Below the pieces are notes generated by a model, which saw nothing but the letters and a program-made list of their open reading frames with translations, was not told the origin of the DNA and searched no databases. From contig JAQPZY010001695.1 in the NCBI GenBank assembly GCA_029931535.1, forward strand, positions 3,724,501-3,788,500: 64,000 nucleotides of DNA. The letters are read 5' to 3'. Source of the stretch: Margaritifera margaritifera (taxonomy: Eukaryota; Mollusca; Bivalvia; Unionida; Margaritiferidae). Both the position numbers and the translations under genes were made by a program. This document shows, piece after piece, positions 1-9,809 of the stretch (its first letter is position 1; each line of letters opens with the position of its first letter).

Positions 1-492
1 TGAAAAAAAATAAAAAAAATAAAAAAACTCGCCATGATGTTCAGTGAATCTTTTGTCCATGAAGATGAATGAAATGCTCCTAATATTATGTGAATAAAAT
101 AAAGATAATTCTATTTCTAGTATTTTGGTCCAAATTTGAAGTTTCTAGCACTGTTAGTTCAAAAGTTATAATAATTTTACTAAAATTGGACAACAAAACA
201 CCTGGAACAATTTTTTACATCACATTCCAAAACATGTACTTCAGCGTGCAGTTTCTCATGAAAACATGTCACATATTAATCCTAGTCACAAATTAATCCT
301 AGAAATCTTTAAGTATGATAAAGATAATTAATCAGTAGAATGTTTGTCCAAATTTGAGGTCCATATCATCAATATGTCAGTAATAACAATATTACTTTAA
401 TCACAAATATAAATGTCCACATCACACTGCAAAAATGTACTTCATTTTTAAAACTGCAAATTCTACATCAGTTGTTGTGTAAACATCAGCTT
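1..492. other. AT-rich 3' flank of the piggyBac gene
   Basis: A-rich start, then unique AT-rich DNA. A minus-strand ATTAAA (plus-strand TTTAAT at 396-401) lies about 95 bp beyond the transposase stop and could serve as its polyadenylation signal. TTAATCCTAG occurs twice, at 276 and 293. This recalls the TTAA-flanked ends of piggyBac elements, but no matching inverted end is visible beyond 2211, so no terminal repeat is claimed. Confidence 0.4.
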
Positions 493-2211
493 TTAAGCAT
501 TTATACACCTAGTGATGTGTTTTCCCTGGCATTCGGTATGAACAGGGACATTGCATTCCCTGCAACCAAATTTTGTCACCCCTCTTCTCTCTCCAGGTTG
601 AGCGGCCAGTGAACATTCATGACAGGTTTTTTTTCTTTCATACATTTTTTCAATGGTATGTTGCACTGTTCCTCTGGTAGGCTCTGGAACAAGTGCTGCC
701 GCCTTTCCAGCTCTAGTGTCACCAACTAAAGATGCAACTAGGTCCTCGAGATAGCTCTGAAATGTTGGCCACATACTTTTGACTTTCTCTGGATTCGTGT
801 CCCGTGCAATTACATATGCATTGTACCCTGAAGTTTCCATTAGGTAAAAGAAAATTCGACGCCACCATTTTTTTGACCGGTGATGAAGAAGATAGTACCC
901 AACCATCTGGTCACAGAGATCTACCCCTTTCATGTTTTGCTGGTAATCAGATAGCATTTTAGGAACTTCAACCTGTCGCTGAACAGCCATACCAGAACGT
1001 CTGTTTACAATGCCACGTGATGATGGGTCATGAAAATTTGACAAGACACAAACAACTTTTGTATCTTGCCAAACACAAAATGTAAGTTCATCCTTCTGTG
1101 CAACTTTGTATTCGTGTTTCTTCAGTTTCAGCTGTTTTGGCAGCAACTCTTTTGGCAACCCCTTCCTGTTGTTACGGACCGTTCCACAGGCCATCACCCC
1201 TCTAGTATGCAAGTCTCTCAGTAAGTCTGTGCTCGTGTAAAAGTTGTCGAAATAGACCGTCAGATTTCTCCCGAACATGTGTGAGCAGAGATCCATTACC
1301 ACTCTGTAAGCCAGCCCCTTTTCTTGCCCATCTTCTTTGCCGGTGTATACCTGGAATCTATGCATGTATCCAGTTGAGCTGTCGGCCATATTCCATAGTT
1401 TCACCCCCCATTTTGTTGGCTTTGCTGGGAGGTACTGTCTAAAAGAGAGCCTTCCTTTAAATTTTATCATGCTTTCATCAATAGTTGCATTTGTTTTGGG
1501 TATAAAATTTGATTGAAATCTCTGGTCTAAATAATCCAGATACCATCTGATTTTCTTTAGTTTATCTGGTCTTCCCTCTGGCTGAGGCTCTGCAGCTTGT
1601 TCTTCATTGTCATGGAGATGCAAGTATCTCCAAATCAGATCAAATCTGTCACGAGACATGATTTTATTGAAAGCTGTGACAAACATGTACTTATTTTGTC
1701 GCCAATAATTATGTCTTGATGGAAGACGAATTATTCCCATGGCAAAACATAAACCTATAAAGGCCTTCATTGTGGGAATATCTACTGGCGTCCATCTTGG
1801 TGACTTTGGTTGGGGGGGATTTTTTCTACGCTCCTGTTCAGCGTAACGGTTTGTTTCATCGACAAGTTTTTTCCATATTAAATCATCCCAGAGCAACTCA
1901 AAGTAATGCTGTGCATCAGCTTCTTCTGGGTGTTGAACAGTTGCCCCTTCTACCAATTTAAATCTTGGCTGCAACCGAGGTGAAAAATCATCCTGGACCC
2001 ATTCCTCTTGAAAGCCTTCAAAGTCAGCTTCATTCTCCGAATCGCTGTTGAAAAGTGCATGAAGCCATGCATCATCTCTTTCATCAACTTGATGCAATTC
2101 TAACCCATCATTTAAGTCAATATTATCATCAGAATCATCCAAATCATCAACTTCAATGTCGCTACCCTCGCTGTCAACATCCATGTTTACATCTGAGTTG
2201 TCGTCCATCAT
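493..2211 (-). CDS. piggyBac-family transposase (PGBD4-like), full length
   Basis: The 572-aa protein starts with MMDDNSDVN and has a very acidic N-terminus (residues 1-75), as in many piggyBac transposases. The DDE_Tnp_1_7-type catalytic region runs from about residue 100 to 490. The expected catalytic aspartates are visible: D245 in IDESMIKFKGR, D322 in VYFDNFYTS and D431 in NMKGVDLCDQM (D434 just after). The C-terminus (about 530-569) is a Cys/His-rich domain with CHEC, CRECNVPVHTEC and a final H..RC, typical of piggyBac zinc-binding ends that recognise terminal DNA. The family cuts and pastes DNA at TTAA sites and acts in the nucleus. There is no intron, stop or frameshift, and length is normal for the family. 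It could be a recently active transposon or a domesticated copy; no convincing terminal inverted repeats were found. A 36-bp tandem repeat lies about 170 bp upstream of the start. Confidence 0.95.
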   Translation of the reverse strand: MMDDNSDVNMDVDSEGSDIEVDDLDDSDDNIDLNDGLELHQVDERDDAWLHALFNSDSENEADFEGFQEEWVQDDFSPRLQPRFKLVEGATVQHPEEADAQHYFELLWDDLIWKKLVDETNRYAEQERRKNPPQPKSPRWTPVDIPTMKAFIGLCFAMGIIRLPSRHNYWRQNKYMFVTAFNKIMSRDRFDLIWRYLHLHDNEEQAAEPQPEGRPDKLKKIRWYLDYLDQRFQSNFIPKTNATIDESMIKFKGRLSFRQYLPAKPTKWGVKLWNMADSSTGYMHRFQVYTGKEDGQEKGLAYRVVMDLCSHMFGRNLTVYFDNFYTSTDLLRDLHTRGVMACGTVRNNRKGLPKELLPKQLKLKKHEYKVAQKDELTFCVWQDTKVVCVLSNFHDPSSRGIVNRRSGMAVQRQVEVPKMLSDYQQNMKGVDLCDQMVGYYLLHHRSKKWWRRIFFYLMETSGYNAYVIARDTNPEKVKSMWPTFQSYLEDLVASLVGDTRAGKAAALVPEPTRGTVQHTIEKMYERKKTCHECSLAAQPGERRGVTKFGCRECNVPVHTECQGKHITRCINA

Positions 2212-2378
2212 TTTATCGATCGATTTTCAAGCCAACAATTACTTTTGCAACCACGTTTTTTTAAAAATTTCACTGCGCATGCGTGCTTTAACCATTTCCT
2301 GTGTTGGTGAAGAAGTACACAAATATTTGTGATGTATAACACATGTTTCTATAGACGCTACACACATACGTAGTAGAT

Positions 2379-2486
2379 TACGACCGTAGTCGTATTCAGG
2401 ATAAAATGGGATACTACGACCACAGGCGTATTCAGGATAGAATGAGGTATTACGACCGTAGTCGTATTCAGGATAAAATGGGCTAA
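2379..2486. repeat. 36-bp tandem repeat, 3 copies, upstream of the transposase
   Basis: Three copies start at 2379, 2415 and 2451. Two carry TACGACCGTAGTCGTA, a 6-bp inverted repeat (TACGAC/GTCGTA) around CGTA; the middle copy is slightly altered. The array sits 168 bp upstream of the piggyBac start codon on the promoter side. It could be subterminal transposase-binding repeats or an unrelated minisatellite. Confidence 0.8.
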
Positions 2487-2551
2487 AGGACACACCATGG
2501 TAGCTGATCCGGCTGATCCAATGTAGGATTCAAACAAGTAGCGTTTCTGTT

Positions 2552-2639
2552 GGCCCGATGGATCCTCCCGTATGTTGTAAGAGATGTAGACTAGGCCCGA
2601 TTGATCCTCACGTATGTTGTAAGAGGTGACTAATGGAGA
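2552..2639 (+). repeat. SINE-associated leader module, partly duplicated
   Basis: Two near-identical stretches share GGCCCGATNGATCCTC and GTATGTTGTAAGAG (2552-2582 and 2594-2625). The second runs into the tRNA-like SINE that follows. Related modules with TGTAGAANAGGCC and TGTAAGAG or CGTAAGAG occur at 11584-11640 (again directly before a SINE) and alone at 23316-23374. Confidence 0.6.
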
Positions 2640-2834
2640 CGGGAGCTGTGTTCGCACAGTGGTAACATAGCATGCTGAACTCCATTCTGAAAGGGTTTGG
2701 GTTTGAATCATACCACTAGATCAACCCAGGTTAACTGCTGTGTCATCCTTGGAAAATTCACTTTACTCCAATTGCCTCAGCACTAAATAACCTTTGTGTG
2801 TCGCTGTGCCATAAAACACTGAAACCAAACCAAT
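2640..2834 (+). mobile_element. tRNA-derived SINE, family 2
   Basis: The tRNA-like head has a degenerate A box (cacagtggtaacatagcatg) and a B box (ggtttgaatc near 2700). The body holds a conserved block reading roughly CCTTGG-AAAnnCACTTTACTCCAATTG and ending in a CACTAAATAACC motif. The same body is found at 11641-11833 and, reversed, at 59955-60152. The block resembles the core of MIR/CORE-type SINEs. No clear target duplication is visible. Confidence 0.75.
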
Positions 2835-3659
2835 CTCTTTACTGCATATACAGTGTATATCCATGTCCTAAGAGCAGTGAATAAGTAAGTTGATAAAAAA
2901 ATTAATCAATAAATGAAACAATCACTCATTCACTCAATGTATCATAAGGATTTATCACAATATAAATTATGTAATATTTTGAATTTCACTGATTTCTTTT
3001 TAAAGAACATTTGTAATAAAAAGTATAATATTTGTAAAGTACATGTAGTTGTCGATCATAGTGTTTGGGTGTTTTATGACACAGAAACACATTGAATGTT
3101 ATTTCATGCTGAGGTGATCAAAGGGAATATGAATTATTTATGTGTAATGTGCTTATGTTACAGATTTTAAATGAAGATGTTTTGTGGTGATTCTTCATTT
3201 TTGAGTTTCTTTATTTTTATCCTTGATTGTAATAAACATCCATTACAAGCATCATCAATGAGCAAACACTCAAACTTTTTTTTTTCTTTTTATTTACCTT
3301 CACTCATGGATTTTGACTTTTAATTTCTACACTAATAAAATATGTAGACTTATGGATACGTTTAATCCTTTTCTAATTAATTACAAGTTGGTATGAACAT
3401 TTTCATATTTGTCATTGGTCTTGAACTGTCTTCATATGTGTTATCAATATTAAACAGTTCTCTGACCTCTTGCTGATTACTGGAGATTGCACTTTGTATC
3501 TGACGTAGAGTGTATTGAATTGTACATGTTTTGCTAGTTCTCCTCACGGATGGTCAGTTTTTGGACAAAATTAGTAACTGGGAAATAGTAAAAATGTCAT
3601 CTAGTTATATAGATACTTATTAAGCAATTTATGATCTAGCACCTTTGCAAATAAATGGA
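2835..3659. other. AT-rich DNA with no recognised feature
   Basis: No open frame of note, tandem array or inverted repeat was seen here beyond poly-A and poly-T runs. It leads directly into the LINE remnant. Confidence 0.5.
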
Positions 3660-4040
3660 TTTGTAGTATAAAAAAATACCCTAGAAAACTTGGGACTTAA
3701 TTATGTTTGATTAACATACATTATTTTTTGTCTGATAATAAATCTTTGGTAGCACAATGCAGACAAATTCTAATTGATCAGTATAGACAAATCTGGAAAA
3801 CTGATATAAATTACCCACTAAAAGTACAACTTATGCTTTATTCAAAATTGAATTGGAATGAGAAAATTATCTAGTAAACTTGCCAAGAAAGTTGTATAAA
3901 GTACATGTACTTACAAAGTTTCGAAGAAGTAATCTTAAGTTTCCTGTAGAAAAGGGATGTTGGGAAGGAATACCTAAACATGACAGGAATGTGTATTATG
4001 TAATAGCAGCTATAGAATTCTTTGCATGAGGACTGGGGGA
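3660..4040 (+). pseudogene. Decayed non-LTR retrotransposon ORF2, C-terminal part (remnant 1)
   Basis: Reading from about 3690 gives a frame with LVAQCRQILIDQYRQIW. A one-base shift near 3860 leads to VLTKFRRSNLKFPVEKG and then GIPKHDR. After a second shift near 3990 the CxxC pair appears (CVLCN). This order (helical W-rich stretch, F/LR..S..L.IE.GR, IP, then CxxC) matches the region after the reverse transcriptase in CR1/Jockey-like LINEs. Stops and two frameshifts make it a fossil. It is followed at 4075 by a 41-bp tandem array and then by a second, overlapping remnant of the same protein region. Confidence 0.6.
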
Positions 4041-4074
4041 ATCATTCAAGTAATGATGAGTATTCAAGTGATGT

Positions 4075-4571
4075 TTTGGGAGTTTTGCTGTATTAGAATC
4101 TCAAGATGTAGGTGATTTTGGAGTTTTACTGTATTAGAATCTCAAGATGTAGGTGATTTTTTTGAGTTTTACTGTATTAGAATCTCAAGATGTAGGTGAT
4201 TTTGGAGTTTTATTGTATTAGAATCTCAAGATATAGGTTATTTTGGAGTTTTACTGTATTAGAATCTCAAGATATAGGTTATTTTGGAGTTTTACTGTAT
4301 TAGAATATCAAGATATAGGTGATTTTGGAGTTTTACTATCTAAAAATCTCAAGATGTAGGTGATTTGGAAGTTTTACTGTATTAGAATCTCAAGATATTG
4401 GTTATTTTGGAGTTTTACTGTATTAGAATCTCAAGATATAGGTGATTTTGGAGTTTTACTGTCTTAAAATCTCAAGATGTAGGTGATTTTGGAGTTTTAC
4501 TGTATTAGAATCTCAAGATGTATGTGATTTTGGAGTTTTACTTTTATTAGAATCTCAAGATATGGGTGATA
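4075..4571. repeat. 41-bp minisatellite, about 12 copies
   Basis: The unit has the form GGAGTTTTACTGTATTAG followed by AATCTCAAGATGTAGGTGATTTT. Copies differ by scattered substitutions and 1-3 bp indels. The array lies between two LINE C-terminal remnants. Confidence 0.95.
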
Positions 4572-4599
4572 TAGATTTATTTGTTAGACTTTAAACAAC

Positions 4600-4874
4600 A
4601 TATATATACTTTAAATCTCACTTGGACATTGAATTGTACCTTAAAATTGGATTGCAGAATAAAATTACAGACAGGGTTTATCTAAGTTAAAACACTTTTA
4701 TGATAGAGACCAAAAGACATGCAAACATCCCTACAAATCAACAAGTACAAGTATGTCTGTTTTGCGATAGTGACCTAATTGAAGATGACGTTTATACTGT
4801 ACTGCTTTGTCATACCTTAGATGATTTGAGACACAAACTTTTACCCAATCAGCATGTCAAGCCTCCATGTTATG
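4600..4874 (+). pseudogene. Decayed non-LTR retrotransposon ORF2, C-terminal part (remnant 2)
   Basis: The frame from about 4603 reads FKSHLDIELYL, then RVYLS, one in-frame stop, and IETKRHANIP. It continues with CLFCDSDLIEDDVYTVLLC, the CxxC...DLIED(E)xxxxxLxC motif found after the reverse transcriptase of many LINEs, then LDDLRHKLLP. It covers the same protein region as remnant 1, so it is a separate copy, not a continuation. The downstream 54-bp array starts inside the last coding stretch (YEKIYSLLQSKVP), so the array grew from this reading frame. Confidence 0.65.
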
Positions 4875-5144
4875 AAAAGATTTATTCATTGCTACAATCA
4901 AAAGTCCCACATATTATTTGTTGTTTTGAAAAGTTTTATTTATTGCTACAATCAAAAGTCCCACATAATATTTGTTGTTTTGAAAAGTTTTATTCATTGC
5001 TCCAATCAAAAGTCCCACATATTATTTGTAATTTTGAAAAGTTTTATTCATTGCTCTAATCAAAAGTCCCACATATTTTATGTGTAATTTTGAAAAGTTT
5101 TATTCATTGCTACAGTAAAAGTCCCACATATTATGTGTAATTTT
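4875..5144. repeat. 54-bp minisatellite, 5 copies, derived from LINE coding sequence
   Basis: The unit runs AAAAGTTTTATTCATTGC, CAATCAAAAGTCCCACATA and a TTTGTTGTTTTG-like end. At 54 bp (18 codons) it keeps the frame KFYSLLQSKVPHIICCFE for four copies before a stop. Its first copy is continuous with the frame of LINE remnant 2. Confidence 0.9.
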
Positions 5145-5222
5145 GGAATATTTGTGTACTGAGCATTTATTAGAAGTGGGTCATTGATATTAAAATAATT
5201 ATAATTGCAACATATAAGATTA

Positions 5223-5508
5223 CAGAACGAGCTTCTTTGCATTATTGTATCACATTATACAGAACAAGCTTCTTTGCATTATTATATCACATTATACAGA
5301 ACAAGCTTCTTTGCAATATTGTATCACATTATACAGAACAAGCTTCCTTGCATTATTGTATCACATTATACAGAACAAGCTTCTTTGCAAAATTGTACCA
5401 CATTATACAGAACAAGCTTCTTTGCAATATTGTATCACATTATACAGAACAAGCTTCTTTGCATTATTGTATCACATTATACAGAACAAGCTTCTTTGCA
5501 TTATTAGT
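5223..5508. repeat. 37-bp minisatellite, about 7.7 copies
   Basis: The unit ACAGAACAAGCTTCTTTGC plus ATTATTGTATCACATTAT is very homogeneous and each copy carries a HindIII site (AAGCTT). The array abuts the SINE head at 5521. The open frames in all three phases come only from the 37-bp period. Confidence 0.95.
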
Positions 5509-5520
5509 AGAGCTAATAAT

Positions 5521-5600
5521 GGGCTGGCCTGGATGTGTATCAAACCTGTGACCCTTGGATTAAGAGTATGATGCTCTACCAACTGAGCTACTGCTGCTCA
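5521..5600 (-). mobile_element. tRNA-Lys-like SINE head (truncated)
   Basis: On the minus strand: an A box (TAGCTCAGTTGGTAGAGC), an anticodon-loop-like ACTCTTAA (CTT, Lys-like) and a B-box-like GGTTTGATAC. There is no proper acceptor stem and no SINE tail, because the 37-bp array takes its place. It is therefore read as a truncated tRNA-derived SINE and not a working tRNA. Confidence 0.65.
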
Positions 5601-6640
5601 CTTAGCTTGATGTAGGATTTGAAGGCCTTTTTTCAAGGGATTGCTCCCCTTGAGAGGGGCCTTGTTAGAAGGGGACCACTGTATTAAAATTGGTGTCAGA
5701 AATTGTTTCAGGTAATTTATTCGACATACAGAGTTTAATGTCATTATTCTCCAGCAATAAAGAAGTAATATAATCTAGCAATAACAGTTGCAGGCACAAT
5801 GGGAATTTCCTTTTTTCTTCATTTTTTATTCGTCCAATTAATATCTTTTATTTTTCATTCATTGTTGATTTTAATCTTTATCAACATTGAATATATTTAA
5901 GAGAAGTGACACCCTTTGGGATGAAATACTTCAGTAAGAACTTGGTATAGTCATGGTTTTCCCATGATTTTGACTCTTGGATGGGATGTATTCCCTCTGC
6001 CAGGCAAACAACATATAGATGATTGCATCAGTTCCTTTCACAGATTCCATGCCCCACTGTACCTGTATTGTTTTTCTTCTCATCTCTTGTGATTTATTTG
6101 CTCTACTATATTCATAACAAGTTCGTCTATCTTTGCACTTGCTGACCTCATCGATCATTACCTCCTCCTTCTGAGTATTAGCATCAAAGCAACAAATGTG
6201 TCATTGACTTTGACTTGACCCTAGGGAATGATGGGAAAGAAAAGGAAATAAACAGTTTAACTCATTCAGTGTTTGTGGTCTGTATCAGCATGGGAGCTTA
6301 TTGGTTTATTATGAGCACTCATTAGTCAAAGTGAATTGATGAATGTCCAGTTTGATAGTATGTTAGGGCATACTGATGCTGGAAGCACCAACTTTGTCAG
6401 AACAGGACTCTGTAGATTTGTACTGGGATATCCGATGGATGGGTGAATTTTGTAAAATTGCACAGATAATTATAACATATATATTTTATGTTTAAAACTT
6501 AAATCATTTTGCAAAGGGACCCTAAGTGACCTATTCAGATTTAATACTAGTATGACATATATTGTTTCTCTAAGAGCAGTATGAAGAATTGCTTAGTGCA
6601 TCAAGTATTCCTGATGGCCTGTAACATTTTCAAATGGCCC
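5601..6640. other. Mostly featureless; one weak exon-like frame on the minus strand
   Basis: No repeat array was found. A minus-strand frame at 5931-6180 (about 80 codons, with RANKSQEMRRKTIQVQWGME) has less biased composition than its surroundings. It is preceded by an AG with a TGCTAAT-like stretch upstream. No family was recognised, and calling it an exon would be a guess. Confidence 0.25.
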
Positions 6641-6769
6641 ATCGTTTTTCACCATTATTTGTTATCACTTCATATACACAATTGGGTCATTGGCCCATTA
6701 AGAGGACCCACTGTGTGTGTGTAACTGTGATTTTCATATTTAGAGTGTTTAGTTTACAGCATTACCAAC

Positions 6770-8205
6770 TAGCAGCTAGGCAACAACAGAATTTAACAAA
6801 ATTTAACAGAGAGCATCCTCACATAGAGGTCTTTCATGTCTGTATAAATGATGCCATTCCACCATCAAATATGGCCACCATTACTAAAAATAGAAAATTA
6901 TTTAAAATGACTTCTCAAAAAGCACTCAGCAGAATTTGACCAAATTTGATAGAAAGCAGTGCTGGCATTGAGGGCTTTTTATTTTTTTTGTTTACAAATG
7001 ATGCTGATCTGCCGTCAAATATGGCTGTCATTAGTAACAATAAAAAATCCTTTGATTGACTTCTTCGCAAAAACCACTCTTCAGAATTTGACCAGATGTA
7101 ACAGAATGCATCCTGGCATGAAGGGTTTTCAGTTTTATACAAATGATGCTGATTCACCACCTAATATGACTACTGTTACTAAATATGAAAAAAAAAGTTT
7201 TAATGGCATCTTCTCAAAACCACTTAACATAATTTGTCCAAATTTGACAGTATCCTGGCATGAATGACTTTAAAATTTTTCAAGATGATGCCAATCTGCA
7301 ATTAAATGTGGTCATTGTTATTAACAATATAAAAACCTTTAAATAACTTTTTCTCAAATACAACTCAATATAATTTGACCAAATTTGACAGAAAGCTTCC
7401 TGACATGAAGGGCTTTCAAGTTTTTACAAGAATGATGCAGATTTACCGTCAGTTATGTTTGCCTTTACTAAAAATAAAAAACTGTTTAAACAAGTTCATC
7501 TCAGAAACTACTCAACTGAATTTGACTGACTTTGACAGAAAGTATACTGACTTGAAGGTTTTCATGTTTATACAAATGACACTGATTCATTATCTATGGC
7601 AGCTCAGTAGAGTGTCAGACTCATAATCCAAGGGTCACGGGTTCAATACCCATCCAGGCCAGCCTAGATCGGCTGCCTCAGTGTGTCCTTGGAAAAGGCA
7701 CTTAGCTCCCACTTCCTTGGTGTTATATAGCCACTAATGTATTCAAAGTGCTATTAAAATCAACAAAAACAATTACCTGTGGCTATCATAAAAAAAAATG
7801 GAAAATTCTTTTAATTACTACTTCTCAAAAACCACACAACAGAATCTGACCAAATTTGCAAAAAGCATCTTGGCGTGAAGGGCTTTTTTTGTACAAATGA
7901 TGCTAATCCGCCATCACATATGGCTGCTGTTACTACAAATATAAAAAAAATTATAAACTTGTTCTTATAAACCGCTTGACAGAATTTGACCAAATTTGAC
8001 AGAAAGCATCCTAGCTTAAAGGCTTTTCAGATTTATACAGATGGTCACTGGTAGAAATAGAAAAACATTTAAAAAAACTTTATATAAAGAAAACCCACAA
8101 AACAGAATTTGACCAACTTTGACAGAATGCATTGTGGTATAAAGGCCTTGCAATATTGGACAAATGATGTTGATGCGCCATTAAATATGGATGGAAGTAC
8201 AACAA
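6770..8205. repeat. Diverged ~148-bp tandem repeat, about 9 copies, interrupted by a SINE
   Basis: Copies share GAATTTGACCAAATTTGACAG, then AGCATCCTGGCATGAAGGG, an ACAAATGATGCTGAT stretch, and AAATATGGCTGCTGTTACTA. The GAATTTGACC marker recurs near 6932, 7084, 7230, 7370, 7520, 7845, 7982 and 8105. Copies are only about 70-80% alike by eye, so the array is old. A SINE entered near 7596. Confidence 0.85.
7596..7770 (+). mobile_element. tRNA-Met-like SINE, family 3
   Basis: The A-box region is GGCAGCTCAGTAGAGTG, the anticodon-loop-like segment CTCATAA and the B box GGGTTCAATAC (about 7639-7649). The body carries TGTCCTTGGAAAAGGCACTT and ends in an ATCAACAAAAAC tail. It interrupts the ~148-bp array. 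Flanks ATTATCTATGGC and ATTACCTGTGGC may be an aged target duplication. Another copy, reversed, is at 14900-15075. Confidence 0.8.
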
Positions 8206-8215
8206 ATTAAAACTC

Positions 8216-9035
8216 CAAGTGGGGCAATCAATCTATCATATACTTCCTAGGTTTTATCTGGCTTGACAGAAAAGGCAAAGGTTGCTCCAATTGCCTAACA
8301 TTGCTTTCCACTGCATAACTTTACTAAGGAACAATGCATTTCGGCCAGTTATTATACAGCTTTATATTGATGGGACTTTGAATGAGTTGGATTTCCAGCA
8401 TTTCACATCATTATTATGTCCTATGTCTCCAATGCAATAGCAGAAGGGGGCATATTGCTTTGCTGCTGTCCATCCATATGTCTGCACATCTGTACATCCA
8501 TCACAAATCCATTTGAACATAATAGCACAAAAACTATTGTCAGGCCATTCAATTTTTTTACACAATTTTGATCTTTTTTTACTTGTCCTTTTTTTGACAT
8601 TAACCTTGGTAGAACAGTGAAGCAAAAGCCAGCTGAGGCAGACAAATGAAATTTGGTTGGCATATTTGTATTCATATTTGGATGACCTGATAAGATTTTC
8701 AGGTCATTACAGCGAATTTTTAAATTTGGATGACCTGATTAGATTTTCAGGCCATTGCAGCAAATTTTTTAATTTGGATGACCCGGTTAGATTTTCAGGC
8801 CATTACAGAAAATGTTCAGATTTTTCTACAGTTTATAATTTTTTGAGATTTTGACGATACTTGGTCTTCAGTGGAGGCATACATGTTGTACAAACAAAAA
8901 TCTAGTTTAGAAGAGTTATGGCCCCTGAATGCACGACTCTTAACTTTGGTTTCCCAACAGAAGTTCTTTTGTTTAAGGCACTGCTGAGCAAATTTTAGAG
9001 GGTGGGTCCCTTTACAATGCACCCATTAGTGCTGC
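8216..9035. repeat. Dispersed repeat block related to 56990-57945
   Basis: It shares with the 57-kb block AGCTTTATATTGATGGGAC, GAATGAGTT with TTCCAGCATTTCACA, GAAGAGTTATGGCCCCTGA, and the terminal CCTTTRCAATGCACCCATTA. It contains the 48-bp triplicate at 8676-8812. Confidence 0.65.
8676..8812. repeat. ~48-bp tandem repeat, 3 copies
   Basis: The unit is AATTTGGATGACCTGATTAG, ATTTTCAGGCCATTACAG and a short A/T-rich spacer. Three copies lie in a row. Confidence 0.9.
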
Positions 9036-9770
9036 CTATAGTTTAACCACAGATTGTGCTCATTTGGCAATGCCTCCTCATGTATGTAACCTTGACATGA
9101 ACAAGAAAACAGCAGAGCATCACAGCAAACATAGTACCATACTACAGAAGTCAATTTCACCATCCTACGTCACAGGTAATTGGACCACTTCAGGCTTTTC
9201 TGTACTAGCTTTAAGCTGAGCTAACATAAACATTTGGTCAAAGTGTTTGAAAAAGTCAGAGCCACTCAGACAGTAAAATTAACACATAAATAGCTGCTAT
9301 TTTTGTGTCATTGGTGTACATCGTTTTCACAAAACATTGGTTAAAGCTAAATTACAGACAAGAACTTACCTTGAAACGAGTGTGTTTTTCAAGATGGTAG
9401 CATCCAGTTTGAAGCAAGGTTTTGGCCATCATTTTACTATATGCAATATTTCGTGAAAACAATATTGCACATCAAAGACTCTGTAGAGCTATTTATCTTG
9501 GCTGGTTATTTTGTTTGGCCAGCTCTAATTTCTTCAAACACTTCAGCCAATTGTTGTGGTTGGCTGACATAAAGTTGCTGCCAAAAATCTTCTAGTATTC
9601 CACATGCTTGTGAGGTTGGATGGTGAGATTGTAAGTCCGGCCATATATTGTCTTACAAAGGATTGTGTGTTACACATCACTGGTTTCTGGCATTTATCTT
9701 CACATTGCTGTAATAAATTACTAACATGGTACAATGCTAATGATTTGGACACAGACTTGCACAACATCCG
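9036..9770. other. No recognised feature
   Basis: Unique-looking AT-rich DNA with no array, long frame or clear inverted repeat. The 86-bp satellite begins to its right. Confidence 0.5.
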
Positions 9771-9809
9771 TCATTGAGTTGCCAGATGTCTTTCTTTGTA
9801 CATCACTCC

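Noticed and set aside
276..310. piggyBac left terminus (TTAATCCTAG repeated at 276 and 293)
   Set aside because: It resembles a piggyBac end, but no inverted partner next to TTAA is found on the far side of the transposase.
1770..2264. Plus-strand frames of 63 and 69 codons
   Set aside because: They are antisense shadows of the transposase gene.
5205..5571. Three overlapping ~100-aa frames
   Set aside because: A 37-bp tandem repeat shifts the frame each unit, so all three phases stay open together.
7596..7680. Functional tRNA gene
   Set aside because: A and B boxes are present, but there is no proper acceptor stem and a SINE body follows. The same holds for the tRNA-like heads at 2640, 5521, 11641, 14900 and 59955.
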